From Actinobacteria bacterium OK074 (lineage in GTDB: Bacteria > Actinomycetota > Actinomycetes > Streptomycetales > Streptomycetaceae): a stretch of DNA of 64,000 nucleotides. Below are positions 8,303-17,100 of this stretch, piece by piece. The stretch is from NCBI GenBank assembly GCA_001298575.1, contig LJCV01000275.1, positions 62,001-126,000 on the forward strand, in the 5' to 3' direction. A model generated the notes under the pieces. The model was given only the letters and a program-made list of their open reading frames with translations, did not search any database and was not told where the DNA came from. How positions within the stretch are numbered: the first letter of the stretch is position 1; every line of letters begins with the position of its first letter. The position numbers and the translations under genes are program-made.

Positions 8303-9310
8303 TCAGCCGGCCGGGGTTCCGTGGGCGGCGGTGCGGCGGCAGGTGTAGGCGAGCAGCCGGGCCTTGCCGGACGTCCGGGGGACGGCGGCGACGTCCGAGC
8401 AGGTGAAGTCGAACGCGATCGACACGTAGCCCTTCCTGCCGAGCCAGGCCCGGTCGTCCTTGCCCGGGTTGATCTGCCATCCGGTGTGGGCGGTGTCGGT
8501 CTGGCGGTGGGCGTGCGCGAAGACGACCAGTGCGCCGTCGGTGGTCTTCAGCGCGTAGCTGTCTTCGAACCGGGTGGCGGCGTTGGTGAACACGGTGGTG
8601 CCGCGGGCGCCGAACTTCGTGGTGGTCTTGTCGTGCGCCTTGATCTGCTGTGTCAACGCCTTCGTGCGGGCGAACACCGTGGTGCCGGTGGTGGTGCCGC
8701 CGGTGACGTAGTCGTCGACGACGGCGGCCCGCAGTGCGGCGACCGGGGTGGTGACGGCCGTGGCGGAGGCGGCATCGACGGCGGTGGCGTAACCGTCGGC
8801 GTCGAGAGCGATCTGCGGGATCTGCTTCTTGCTGTCGAGATCGACGGCCGAGACCATCTCCCACCGCCGTGTCGTGGGCTGTTGGGCCATGACCAGGAGA
8901 CGGGCATAGCGGTGGTTCCTGCCGGTGTAGGTGACGGCGGCGAACCAGCGCTGCCCGCCGGGCTGGATGCGCGGGATGTAGACGTCGGCGGAGGCGGTGT
9001 CGTACGACCACGGCTTGTACGGGGTGCGGTCCGCCCGGGGCAGTCCCTCGGCCTGCTTGTAGTCCGCCACCGACATGGCGTACAGCGGGCCGTCCTCGAC
9101 GGTGTCCAGGAGGGCGCGGTTGTTGCTGCGGTTGGCCCTGTTGTTGATCTTGGAGTAATGGTCGATGCGGGCGAGGGCCTCCTTCCTCGTCAGCGCGGGG
9201 GCGGCGGCAGGTGCCGGGGAGGCGCTGCTCGTGGTCCTGGCGGCGGTGTGGCCGGCGGAGGAAGTGCACGCGGTCGCGGCGAACGTGAGGGACACGGCGG
9301 CGGCCAGCAT
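8303..9310 (-). CDS. Putative secreted lipoprotein
   Basis: 335 aa from ATG 9310. A short hydrophobic leader ends in a lipobox-like FAATAC, so Cys15 would be the lipidated residue. It is followed by an Ala/Ser/Thr-rich spacer and a mixed alpha/beta extracellular domain with many Thr-rich strands (TTTGTTVFARTK). The leader lacks positive charge. Translation from an upstream ATT would add an Arg-containing n-region, but no ribosome binding site decides this. It lies within a minus-strand run leading from the secretion module, consistent with an envelope role during transfer or surface exclusion (inference). Confidence 0.7.
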   Translation of the reverse strand: MLAAAVSLTFAATACTSSAGHTAARTTSSASPAPAAAPALTRKEALARIDHYSKINNRANRSNNRALLDTVEDGPLYAMSVADYKQAEGLPRADRTPYKPWSYDTASADVYIPRIQPGGQRWFAAVTYTGRNHRYARLLVMAQQPTTRRWEMVSAVDLDSKKQIPQIALDADGYATAVDAASATAVTTPVAALRAAVVDDYVTGGTTTGTTVFARTKALTQQIKAHDKTTTKFGARGTTVFTNAATRFEDSYALKTTDGALVVFAHAHRQTDTAHTGWQINPGKDDRAWLGRKGYVSIAFDFTCSDVAAVPRTSGKARLLAYTCRRTAAHGTPAG

Positions 9311-9364
9311 CGCGACGATGTGGCGTGCGGTACGGCAGGAGGAAATGGCGGCGCTCCGGGACAG

Positions 9365-9886
9365 TCAGCGGGTACGGGACGGGGCGGGGGCGTTCGGGGG
9401 CACTGCGGCGGGCCGGGCGACGCTGTCGGCGGCGGTGCGCAACTGCCGTGCTGCCCCGTTGAGTTGGGCGCGTGCGGAGTTGATGCGCTGGAGGAGCGCC
9501 CGGTGGGCGGCGCTCGTGGCGGCCGTCCTGCGCGGGCCGGGCGGCTGGTGGGCGAGCTGGTCGAGCAGGACCAGGCGGTGCACGGCGTCGCCGAGGGCCG
9601 CAACGGCGATGGCCACCGGTGCGGCGGCCCGGGACAGCGCCAGTGCGGTGCGGCGGTCGGCGTCCGTGTGCCGGTGGGGATAACGGGTGGAGGCGCGGTG
9701 CCGGAGGGCGCCTTCCCCGGTGCAGTACAGCAGATGGCGGACGAGGTGGCGGACTTCGTCTTCGAGGAGTTCACTGAGTCCCGGGTCCGGATGGACCAGG
9801 TCGTCGGGCGGCAGATGGTCGGCGCTGTTGTTGAGGGAGCTGGCCAGGTCGTGCAGCAGCAGCGCTCGGTCGACGGCGGATTCCAG
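9365..9886 (-). CDS. Helical hypothetical protein, start uncertain (possible CTG)
   Basis: The frame ending at 9365 encodes a long helical protein. It reads ESAVDRALLLHDLASSLNN near the N-terminus, then LSRAAAPVAIAVAALGDAVHRLVLLDQL, a heptad-like region around QRINSARAQLNGAARQL, and a Pro/Arg tail. No ATG, GTG or TTG exists at the expected start. CTG 9886 lies six bases after CGGAG. The upstream gene stops at 9918, so reinitiation is plausible. The hydrophobic helix may associate with a membrane. Function unknown. Confidence 0.55.
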   Translation of the reverse strand: MESAVDRALLLHDLASSLNNSADHLPPDDLVHPDPGLSELLEDEVRHLVRHLLYCTGEGALRHRASTRYPHRHTDADRRTALALSRAAAPVAIAVAALGDAVHRLVLLDQLAHQPPGPRRTAATSAAHRALLQRINSARAQLNGAARQLRTAADSVARPAAVPPNAPAPSRTR

Positions 9887-9917
9887 GAACGGCTCCGGAG
9901 GCGGGGCGGCAGGGCGG

Positions 9918-10460
9918 TCAGCGCCCCGGTGCGCCGGGGCCGGGCTGCGCTGCGGGTGGCGGTGCGGCCGGAGGCGTGCCGTGGGACGTACGGGTCTTCA
10001 GCGCCTGGTTGGTGTCCCGGGGCGGGTCGTAGTGGGCGCGGAGGATCTGGAGGTCGGCGTGGGTGGCCATCGCCAGGGCCGCGCTGATCCGGCTGGCGGC
10101 GTCCCGCAGCAGCCAGGGCGGTGATCCCTGGGCGGCGCCACGGTTTTGGCCTCGCCATTGCGCGGCAGCGGCCAGAAAATCGATGACGGGATTGAGGAGC
10201 GGCTCGACGGCGTCCAGGAAGGAGTTGGTGACCGCACTGAATTCGGCGGGAGTCTCGGCTGCGGCCAGCGCGGTCAGATAGGGGTCCAGGTCCGGCACGG
10301 GCAACGGCGCGGCAGGCACCAGGTGTTGGTCCCGGAATCCCTGGGTGTCGCGTTTCGCCCAGCGGTACAGATCGTCCGTGGTGGCGGACCGGGTGTGGTA
10401 GGCGCGAATCTGTTCCGCGGTACGGCCGACGTTGTCGTACAGCTCGAAGTCGGGGTGCAG
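9918..10460 (-). CDS. Hypothetical helical protein with probable CTG start
   Basis: 180 aa if translation starts at CTG 10460, seven bases after AAGGAA; the in-frame residues further upstream are not protein-like. The product reads LHPDFELYDNVGRTAEQIRA, then helices (SAVTNSFLDAVEPLLNPVIDFLAAAAQ, AASRISAALAMATHADLQIL) and a Pro-rich tail. Together with 9365-9886 it forms a pair of helical proteins sharing the odd start usage. No family recognised. Confidence 0.6.
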   Translation of the reverse strand: MHPDFELYDNVGRTAEQIRAYHTRSATTDDLYRWAKRDTQGFRDQHLVPAAPLPVPDLDPYLTALAAAETPAEFSAVTNSFLDAVEPLLNPVIDFLAAAAQWRGQNRGAAQGSPPWLLRDAASRISAALAMATHADLQILRAHYDPPRDTNQALKTRTSHGTPPAAPPPAAQPGPGAPGR

Positions 10461-10551
10461 TACGGTCTTCCTTGTCTCAGGGCTGGGTGGTGCTCTCCGC
10501 GGGGAATTGGTCTTTGCCGCCAGGCGTGAACGGGCAGACCGAGACGCGAAG

Positions 10552-10782
10552 TCAGCGATGGCGTCGCGGCTCTGAAGACCGCGGCGAAGCGGACGGTGGC
10601 GGTGAGCTTTCCTTCGGGGGCAGCGGGCTGAAGTCGAACTCGTACTCGTCGTAGGAGTCGTTAAGTCCGTTCTCCATCTGGGCTTCCCGGTCGGCACACT
10701 GGGCCATCAAGTCGTTGTGGTCGTCTTCGAGTTCCTGATACTCGATCCAGTCGTCGTCGGACATATCTGCAGGGCGGCGCAT
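10552..10782 (-). CDS. Small acidic hypothetical protein
   Basis: 76 aa from ATG 10782, eight bases after AAGGAA. It is strongly acidic (DDDWIEYQELEDDHND, then YDEYEFDF) with a short basic end. Composition and size resemble small DNA-mimic or anti-regulator proteins, but no family is assigned. It opens the minus-strand run that continues with the gene at 9918-10460. Confidence 0.65.
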   Translation of the reverse strand: MRRPADMSDDDWIEYQELEDDHNDLMAQCADREAQMENGLNDSYDEYEFDFSPLPPKESSPPPSASPRSSEPRRHR

Positions 10783-11027
10783 ATTACGGTTCCTTGACGC
10801 TGGGGCGGGGAAGAGCCGGGAGACATGACGAGATCTCTGCTCGTGCCGCCGGGGCGCGGGATCTTACGGGCCGGAGGCGTCTCTGCGATTTCTTTGACAT
10901 CGGCACCGTTGCCGCCCTGTGCCACAACCCCAGCATCCTCCACCGCCGTGGTCCCGCAGCCGGATCCGCCCGGCAGCCCTGGAAGGCGGAGGTCGCACGG
11001 AGAGGCACGAAGAGCGAAAATGAAGTC

Positions 11028-11198
11028 ATGGAATCGACGCCAATGGATCGTGAATCGGCAGAACGTATCGCGGCAGCAGCGGCCCGCGCCCCAGAGAGCC
11101 CGACTGCCCGCACGGGCTTCGCCGACCGTGCCGCGGAAGCCGCCGACCGCAATGTCTCAGCCCTCGCAGACGAGGATCTCGACGACTGGGACGCGTGA
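11028..11198 (+). CDS. Very small acidic protein
   Basis: 56 aa from ATG 11028, with a second ATG at 11043. It contains RESAERIAAAAARAPESPTA, then GFADRAAEAADRN, and ends in an acidic tail (LADEDLDDWDA). The helical, Ala-rich body looks genuine, but the Shine-Dalgarno (GAAG) is weak. It is the only plus-strand gene between the left cluster and the secretion module, divergent from 10552-10782. Function unknown. Confidence 0.5.
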   Translation: MESTPMDRESAERIAAAAARAPESPTARTGFADRAAEAADRNVSALADEDLDDWDA

Positions 11199-11344
11199 GT
11201 TCCGACCCGTCGTCCTCCAGGTGCCCAAATGCGGCCGGGGAACGCTCCCGCCTGGAACCCGCCCTCACGCAGGCTGATCACCGCGTGGACACTGAGTGCA
11301 GGCTCCTGGTTCGGGCGCCAAGAGACAAGGTGCCATCGCCGGGT

Positions 11345-11677
11345 CTACCTCTCTATGAGATAGGCGCTGTACACCCATCCCCACTTGCCTGCGTTGGCCC
11401 CGCTGAGGACCTTGCCGTAGAACCACTTGTGGTTGTTCTTGCTGCAGGACGGGTCCAAGCGGGTCCCCTTCGCGAGCAGGCCCTTGGAGTAGAAGGACGT
11501 TGACGGCCCGTTGCGGAGATTCACGGTGGTGGTGGTCTTGACCACGGGGGAGTACGCGGGGCGGAAGTCGCAAGCAGACGAACCGACCGCGGATGCGGGC
11601 GACGCGGCGATGACGGCTCCCCCGAATATCAAAGCGGCGGAGACGGCCACGGCCGCAGCACGCGATTTCACCTTCAT
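11345..11677 (-). CDS. Secreted SH3-like domain protein
   Basis: 110 aa from ATG 11677 with AAAGGAA upstream. A classical signal peptide (MKVKSRAAAVAVSAALIFGG) ends at an ASPASA-V site near residue 31. The mature part carries the bacterial SH3 pattern TVNLRNGPSTSFYSKGLLAKG followed by WFYGKV and WGWVYSAYL, with two Cys that could pair. SH3b domains bind cell-wall peptides, so it may anchor or recognise peptidoglycan beside the conjugation genes. It lies downstream of the VirB4-like gene, in the same orientation. Confidence 0.8.
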   Translation of the reverse strand: MKVKSRAAAVAVSAALIFGGAVIAASPASAVGSSACDFRPAYSPVVKTTTTVNLRNGPSTSFYSKGLLAKGTRLDPSCSKNNHKWFYGKVLSGANAGKWGWVYSAYLIER

Positions 11678-11750
11678 GAACGGTTCCTTTCTCGGATTTT
11701 TTCAAGTAGTTCAGGACGAAGACCCCGGGTTCCGTGAACTCGGCGCATTT

Positions 11751-13265
11751 TCAATGCATGCGCGCATCGGTGTCGAACAGCGTCAGTTCCCGGGGGTGGA
11801 GCTGATGTTGGACGACGAAACTTCTCCCGGCGACTTTCCACAGACCGCGGCCCCGGTTCAGGTTTGCGATGGCAGCGCATTCGACAGCGGTCAGCCCGAG
11901 GAGTCCTGCCGCCGCGGCGATCTGGTCCGGTTCCTGCCGGTAGACGATGCGGGTCGAGCAGTCGGCCAGCAGGCCCTCGGCCAGGGCGCGGCCCCGGGAT
12001 CCGGCGTCCCCCGCGGTGAGCAGGTCGGACAGCCGGTGGATGACCATGAGGTTGGCGATGCCCAGCCCCCGGGACAGTTTCCACTGGCCCTGCATCCGTT
12101 CGAGAAGGCCGGCATGGCGCATCAGCCGCCACGCCTCGTCGTAGATCACCCAGCGCCGTCCGGCGGCGGGGTCGGCGAGCGCGGACTCCATCCAGGCGGA
12201 GGCACAGGTCATCGCCAGGACGAGTGCGGTGTCGTCGCCGGCGCCGCCGAGCCGCGAGAGGTCGATCGACAGCATCGGGGCGCCCGGGTCGAACGTCACG
12301 GTGGAGGGGGCGTCGAACATCCCGGCCAGGTCTCCGGCCACCAGGCGGCGCAGTGCATGGGCGAGATCGCGGGCGGCGTCGCCCAGCCGGCCGGCGGACA
12401 CCGTTCCTCCGGCGCTGTCGAGGTTGTCGGGGGAGGTGAGCGTGGCGACGATGTCGCCGAGCAGCGGGGTACGGCCGGTGACGGAGGCGGAGGCGACCAC
12501 GGCGTCGAGGGCGACATCGAGCGCGGTGTGCTCCATCGGCAGCAGGTCCCGGCCCAGGACGGTGCGGGCGAGCGAACCCAGCAGCATCAGGCGCCGTTTG
12601 CGGACCTCGCCCGCCCAGTCGGTCTCGGTGACGCTCGCGGGGCGCGGGGCGGTATCCAGCGGATTGAGCTTTCCCGGCAGCCCGGGGCCCAGGGCGATAG
12701 TGGTGCCGCCGAGGGCGGCGGCGACCGCGGTCCACTCCCCCTTCGGGTCGCACGGGACATACACGCGGTAGCCGAAGGCGATCGAGCGCAGCGCGAAGGA
12801 CTTCGCCAGGGCGCTCTTGCCCATGCCGATCACGCCGGCGAGCAGAACGTTGGGGTTGGTGTAGCCCTCGACCTTGCCGTACAGGGTGAAGGGGTCGAAA
12901 CAGAAACCGCCCTCCGCGTGGACGTCGCGTCCGACGTACGTGCCGTCGGCGCCGAGCCCGCCTTCGGCGAGGAAAGGGTAGGCTCCGCCGGCGACCGCCG
13001 TGGTCATCCGGTGGGCGGGCAGTTTCAGCCTGCCGCCGCGGGCGGAGGCGGGCCCTGGGCGCCCGGCTGCCGGGTAGACCGGCAGGGGTATCTCCTCCTC
13101 GGCGGGCGCGCTGCCGGGGTGGGCGGCCGTGGCAATCCGGGCCTTGGCCAGGGCGTCGGCGAGTTGGCGGCGGGCGGCGAGTTTGGTGGCGCGGTCGGCG
13201 GCGTGGGGGGTGTAGAGCGGGCTGACGCTGGCGCGGCGGGCTCGGCGGGCGGGCCGGTGGTTCAT
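11751..13265 (-). CDS. VirB4/TraC-like conjugation ATPase
   Basis: 504 aa from ATG 13265 (GAGGAAG upstream). Walker A AGVIGMGKSALAKS is at about 150-163 and Walker B RRWVIYDEAW near 375; HRLSDLL lies at about 410, as in VirB4 proteins. It is shorter than proteobacterial VirB4 (about 800 aa) and lacks the long N-terminal domain, as is usual for the actinobacterial SCO6880-type systems. It would power substrate or pilus-subunit movement at the inner face of the membrane. It is the last conserved gene of the transfer module in this window. Confidence 0.85.
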   Translation of the reverse strand: MNHRPARRARRASVSPLYTPHAADRATKLAARRQLADALAKARIATAAHPGSAPAEEEIPLPVYPAAGRPGPASARGGRLKLPAHRMTTAVAGGAYPFLAEGGLGADGTYVGRDVHAEGGFCFDPFTLYGKVEGYTNPNVLLAGVIGMGKSALAKSFALRSIAFGYRVYVPCDPKGEWTAVAAALGGTTIALGPGLPGKLNPLDTAPRPASVTETDWAGEVRKRRLMLLGSLARTVLGRDLLPMEHTALDVALDAVVASASVTGRTPLLGDIVATLTSPDNLDSAGGTVSAGRLGDAARDLAHALRRLVAGDLAGMFDAPSTVTFDPGAPMLSIDLSRLGGAGDDTALVLAMTCASAWMESALADPAAGRRWVIYDEAWRLMRHAGLLERMQGQWKLSRGLGIANLMVIHRLSDLLTAGDAGSRGRALAEGLLADCSTRIVYRQEPDQIAAAAGLLGLTAVECAAIANLNRGRGLWKVAGRSFVVQHQLHPRELTLFDTDARMH

Positions 13266-13286
13266 CGGGGCGGCTTCCTCATCGGG

Positions 13287-13733
13287 TCAGACGGCGCAGT
13301 GCGTGGTGTGGCCGTGCAGCGGCGGTGAGGCCAGGTCGGCGGGGGTGGTCTTGCGGCGCACGGTGATGGCGGTGACCAGGTGGCGTTGGCAGACGGTGAG
13401 GAACGGCGGTCCTTCCAGTTCGGGCCGGCACTCGTCTGCGGCGGCAGGGGTGCCGTCGAGGTGGGGTGTGGTGTGGAGGGCGTCGTGGAGGCTGTTGGTG
13501 GCCTGCCAGATGCGGGTGCGGGCGGCGGTGAGGTGCCCGATGGCAGCCGGATGGGCGGGGTCGGCGGCCTCGGTGAGCTGGTCGAGCAGGAGGTGCACGG
13601 CCGTGAGGTGGGCGTGCAGGGCGTCGAGTCCGGGCCTGGTGGCGACGGCCGGCCGTCGGGTCTGCCGGCGGATGCCGGCGGTGGCCGCGGCGAGGTAGGC
13701 GAGCGGGCCCGTGGCGTGGGTGGGGGCGTTCAC
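13287..13733 (-). CDS. Conserved-looking helical protein of the transfer module
   Basis: 148 aa from GTG 13733 (AAAGGA nine bases upstream). It starts with GPLAYLAAATAGIRRQTR and has a His-rich helical core (LHAHLTAVHLLLDQLTEA, RIWQATNSLHDALHTT) and a C-terminal strand region. Similar short proteins accompany SCO6880-type operons; a DUF6238-like identity is possible but not asserted. It sits 21 nt before the VirB4-like gene and is surely co-transcribed with it. Confidence 0.7.
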   Translation of the reverse strand: MNAPTHATGPLAYLAAATAGIRRQTRRPAVATRPGLDALHAHLTAVHLLLDQLTEAADPAHPAAIGHLTAARTRIWQATNSLHDALHTTPHLDGTPAAADECRPELEGPPFLTVCQRHLVTAITVRRKTTPADLASPPLHGHTTHCAV

Positions 13734-13771
13734 GAAGAGGGGTCCTTTGCGGCCGGGAACGGCAGGGGTGG

Positions 13772-14074
13772 CTAGCGGTGCCGGGGGCGGTCGTCGGTCC
13801 TGGCCGGAGGGGGCTGCTGCACGCGGGAGAGTTTGATGGCGATGCGCAGGGCGCGGTCCTGTTCCGGGGTGGCACTGGCGAAGACGAATTCAGTGCCGCC
13901 GTAGCCGAAGCGGCAGTCGGTGTAGGCGCGGTACTGCTCGGTGACGATGACGCGGTACTGGTACTCCTCCACCCACACGTCGGCGCACTGGCCGAGGTTG
14001 TCGGTGGCGAAGGACGCGGTACGGGCGGCGGCGAACACCTTGGCGGCGGTTTCGTCGTCGAGCTTCTGGGACAT
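13772..14074 (-). CDS. Small soluble protein of the transfer module
   Basis: 100 aa from ATG 14074, five bases after GTAGGAG. That site overlaps the stop region of the SCO6880-type gene, so translation is coupled. The alpha/beta core reads AAKVFAAARTASFATDNLGQ, then WVEEYQYRVIVTEQYRAY and FGYGGTEFVFAS, with a basic tail. It resembles small single-domain proteins with a tail capable of binding nucleic acid. Function unknown; position implies a role in transfer. Confidence 0.7.
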   Translation of the reverse strand: MSQKLDDETAAKVFAAARTASFATDNLGQCADVWVEEYQYRVIVTEQYRAYTDCRFGYGGTEFVFASATPEQDRALRIAIKLSRVQQPPPARTDDRPRHR

Positions 14075-14081
14075 CGGGCTC

Positions 14082-15557
14082 CTACAGGGCGGTGCGGGCG
14101 AGGGGGAGCGCGGCGAGAGCGAACGCCTCGGGCTGCTGGTAGAGCAGCCGCCGCAGGTCGACCTGGGCCGCGTGGGCCGCGGTCTCGATCTGGGCGCAGG
14201 CCGCGTTGAGCTGCTCGTCGGTGGCGGCGGAGACGGTGAGCAGGCCGGTGAGGGAGACATCGGCGTGTCCGGCGATCAGCTGCTGCTCCCGGAGTTTGGT
14301 GTCCGCGTACTCCAGGGTGTCCGCTTCGGAGTCGACTTGGCCGCGGCGGCGGCGTTCGGCGGCGTCGGCGAGGATGGTGGCCTTGCGGCGCTGGACGTCC
14401 CTCAGCGCGGCGTCGAGCTGCTGGGGCGCGTAGATGAGGGAGAGAGAGCGGCGCACTCCGGCGGAGAACATCACGTTGTGCAGAAAGCCTGCGCCGGTTT
14501 CGGTCCGGGGCCAGTCCGAGACCCAGAAGACGGTGTGCCGGGCGGTGTCGGTGGCGATCCGGTCGCGTTCCTCGACCTGGACGACCGGGCCGGCGGCGGC
14601 CGGATCGCAGGCGGTCTTGCCGCCGGGTGACCACTGCTGCAGGGCGGAAAGGGCACTGGGGTCGTAGGCGGTGCGGATCGTGGCGGCGATCTCGGGGGCG
14701 GTGAGCCATCCGGTGACCATGAGCCCGGCGTTGCGGACCGCCTGGGAGACGGAGGAGGCAGTCTGCTGCATGACCGTGAACGCGCCGTTCAGTCCGCCGC
14801 CGGCCTGGCTGATCAGGCGCTTGGCGGCCTTGAGATCGAGGGCGATTGCGAGGTACGCCTCGTGCGGGGCTGCGGCCGGGGCGGCGGAGACGAGCAGGTC
14901 GGCGTAGATCTGTCCGGCCAGGGGGACGGCGGGGCTGCCGCGTTCGGCCCAGTGGCGGTTGAGGGCGTCGCCGGAGTCGGGGACGGTGCGCTCCAGGACC
15001 TGGATGGTCTTGATGTGGCCGGTGCGGGCGAGTCCGGCGAGCGTGCGGCTCCAGCCGTGGACGTTGGCGGACTGAACGGCGGGGTCCAGGAGGGCGAAGG
15101 CACGGCTGGAGATGCGGGCCACGACGGTAAGGGTGTTGGCACGCGGGTCGTGCAGGGCGGCGCTGCGGCCGTTGGCCGCAGTGACCACGCGCACGGAGGC
15201 ATCGGCACCGGGCAGGTGCAGCAGTCCGTCGGTCTGCGGCCGGGAGACCGGGCGGGCCAGCCACAGGGTCTGGCCGGTGCGGTGGCGCAGGGCGTAGCGG
15301 GTGATGACCGGGGCCCAGTCGATCAGGGAGCGTCCGCCGCGGCGGACCAGGACCGCGGTGGCGGTGGCCGCCCACAGCGGGGCGAGGGCGGCGGCGCCCG
15401 CGAGGCCGGTGGTCACCACCGTGATCAGCAGCAGGGCCCCGGCGAGCGAGACCAGGACGAGCTGCGCCAGGGACAGGCCCAGCAGGATGCCGCGGCGGCT
15501 GCGGTGCGGGAAGCGGACGGTCGGCGGCGGGACGGAGGGCATGGACAAGTCGGTCAA
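14082..15557 (-). CDS. SCO6880-family type IV secretion protein
   Basis: 491 aa from TTG 15557 (GGAAG upstream; an ATG at 15543 has no ribosome binding site). Two hydrophobic segments at about 25-70 (ILLGLSLAQLVLVSLAGALLLI, then LAPLWAATATAVL) anchor a large cytoplasmic domain of PrgI/VirB4-N-terminal type. The family usually lies next to a separate VirB4-like ATPase, as here. Known members sit in actinobacterial conjugation or secretion islands. No Walker motif is present, so it is probably the scaffold partner of the ATPase. Confidence 0.85.
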   Translation of the reverse strand: MTDLSMPSVPPPTVRFPHRSRRGILLGLSLAQLVLVSLAGALLLITVVTTGLAGAAALAPLWAATATAVLVRRGGRSLIDWAPVITRYALRHRTGQTLWLARPVSRPQTDGLLHLPGADASVRVVTAANGRSAALHDPRANTLTVVARISSRAFALLDPAVQSANVHGWSRTLAGLARTGHIKTIQVLERTVPDSGDALNRHWAERGSPAVPLAGQIYADLLVSAAPAAAPHEAYLAIALDLKAAKRLISQAGGGLNGAFTVMQQTASSVSQAVRNAGLMVTGWLTAPEIAATIRTAYDPSALSALQQWSPGGKTACDPAAAGPVVQVEERDRIATDTARHTVFWVSDWPRTETGAGFLHNVMFSAGVRRSLSLIYAPQQLDAALRDVQRRKATILADAAERRRRGQVDSEADTLEYADTKLREQQLIAGHADVSLTGLLTVSAATDEQLNAACAQIETAAHAAQVDLRRLLYQQPEAFALAALPLARTAL

Positions 15558-15602
15558 GGCAGCGCGCGCTTCCAGGGGTGATGTGCCGGGCGGGGAAGGG
15601 GG

Positions 15603-15647
15603 CCGGGGACGCCCGCCGGGGCGGCGGAGGGGGGCGGGCGTCCCCGG
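15603..15647. terminator. Strong GC hairpin between two transfer genes
   Basis: Perfect 15-nt arms (CCGGGGACGCCCGCC at 15603-15617 and its complement at 15633-15647) enclose a 15-nt loop between the TrbL-like gene and the SCO6880-type gene. It lacks a U-tract, as many Streptomyces terminators do. It could act as a terminator, attenuator or processing site setting stoichiometry within the operon. Confidence 0.65.
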
Positions 15648-15661
15648 TGTGGGGGTGTGGA

Positions 15662-17065
15662 TCAGATGCCGCTCGGCCCGGGCCCGGCAGCGTCGGGCCC
15701 GCCGGGGAGGCCGGTGCCGGTGGGCTGCTGGACGAACCGGTCGCCCTGGGGCGCGGGCACGGTGGGGGCCGGGCCGGGGCTGATGGCCCAGGTGCCGGCC
15801 GCTGCTGAGCCCTGTGCCATGCCGCCCTCGGTACCGCTGCCGGTGTCCGGGCGGGTGATCAGCGGCCGTCCGCCGTCGCCCGTGCCGTCCTGGGGACCGG
15901 AACCGGTGCCCGGGTAGCGGAACGTGGTGGGCGGCACCGCGTTCTCGGCGGCCGGAGGGCTGTTCTCCTCGCCGACGCCGCCGGACGGGCCGGTGGGCGG
16001 TGTGCTGCCGGTGGACGGACCGGGCACCGAGTCCGGGCCCTGCGGCGCAGCCGCGCTCCCCATGCCCGCTCCGGAGGCGGCTGCGCCGGTGCCGCCGGTG
16101 GCGGCCATCGCCGCGGCCTTGCGGGAGGCGTTCTGGGTGTGGCGGGCGGCCGTCTGCAGGCCCGCGCCGCCGGAGCGGTGCAGGGCCTCCGCGTCACTGC
16201 CCTCCGCCGCCCAGTGCACGAACTTGAACGTGGCGTAGGGGCAGACCAGCACGAGGAGCATCACGACCATGCCCGCCATCACGTCCGAGAGGGCGGCCGT
16301 CCCGTTGGCGGCCTGCGTCTTGCCCATGGCGGAGGCACCCAGCAGGAACACGATCGTCATCAGCAGCTTGCTGACGATCAACGTGCTGGTGGCCTCGATC
16401 CAGCCGCGCCGCCAGCGGCGGGCCACTTCCCAGCCACCGCCGGCCCCGGCGAAGACCGCGAGCGTGACCAGGACCAGGACGCCGACCTTGCGGAACATCA
16501 TCACGCACCAGTAGAGGATCGCGCCGACGGCCGCGACGATGGCGGCGAGACTGGGCACCATCCACCCCAGGCCCGACAGCGAGCCGATCTGACTGACCAT
16601 CACCATGCGCCGCACAGTGTCCGAGACCGAGGTGCCTGCGGCCTTGAACAGCCCGTCGCTCAGCGCATCGACGACCTCGACGCCCGCCGTGGTCAGGGCA
16701 ATCGCCGAGAACGCGAACAGGATGCCGATCATGGTGCCGGTGAACGCCTGGACCAGGGCCTGGCCGTCGCGTTTGAAGGCCGCGCGCACCAGCTGGAGGC
16801 TGAACGTGCCCACGATCATGACGAGGCCGATGGGCAGGATCAGCTCGTAATTGTCGCGGAACCATCCCGCGTTCAAGTCGATGGCGGTGGTGGTGTTGAC
16901 CGCCTTGGCCGCCAAGTCGGCGGCGGCCGTGGCCAGTTCGCCGCTGGACTTGGCGATCCAGTTGCCGATGCCCGCGGTGACGGCGCCGCCCGGGTCACTG
17001 ACGAAATTGATCGCGTCCGCGCTGTCGCAGATGGTGCTGGCGACGGGGAAGTCGCAAAACCCCAC
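15662..17065 (-). CDS. TrbL/VirB6-like multi-TM transfer protein (SCO6881 type)
   Basis: 467 aa from GTG 17065 directly after AGGAAG. Five to seven hydrophobic segments lie between residues 70 and 310 (LILPIGLVMIVGTFSLQLV, MIGILFAFSAIALTTAG, VLVLVTLAVFAGAG, LLMTIVFLLGASAMG). They are followed by a 160-residue Gly/Pro/Ser-rich cytoplasmic tail. Topology and position match the polytopic inner-membrane channel component of T4SS. The tail is low complexity and its composition alone suggests disorder. Operon order with SCO6880-type and VirB4-like genes supports the call. Confidence 0.8.
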   Translation of the reverse strand: MGFCDFPVASTICDSADAINFVSDPGGAVTAGIGNWIAKSSGELATAAADLAAKAVNTTTAIDLNAGWFRDNYELILPIGLVMIVGTFSLQLVRAAFKRDGQALVQAFTGTMIGILFAFSAIALTTAGVEVVDALSDGLFKAAGTSVSDTVRRMVMVSQIGSLSGLGWMVPSLAAIVAAVGAILYWCVMMFRKVGVLVLVTLAVFAGAGGGWEVARRWRRGWIEATSTLIVSKLLMTIVFLLGASAMGKTQAANGTAALSDVMAGMVVMLLVLVCPYATFKFVHWAAEGSDAEALHRSGGAGLQTAARHTQNASRKAAAMAATGGTGAAASGAGMGSAAAPQGPDSVPGPSTGSTPPTGPSGGVGEENSPPAAENAVPPTTFRYPGTGSGPQDGTGDGGRPLITRPDTGSGTEGGMAQGSAAAGTWAISPGPAPTVPAPQGDRFVQQPTGTGLPGGPDAAGPGPSGI

Positions 17066-17100
17066 GGTCTTCCTCTCTTCCGGATCTTCCTGGGTGCGAG

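Noticed and set aside
13279-15375. 698-codon minus-strand frame over the SCO6880-type gene
   Set aside because: It is Arg/Pro/His-rich and out of frame with the real gene, which has membrane helices and a coupled downstream gene.
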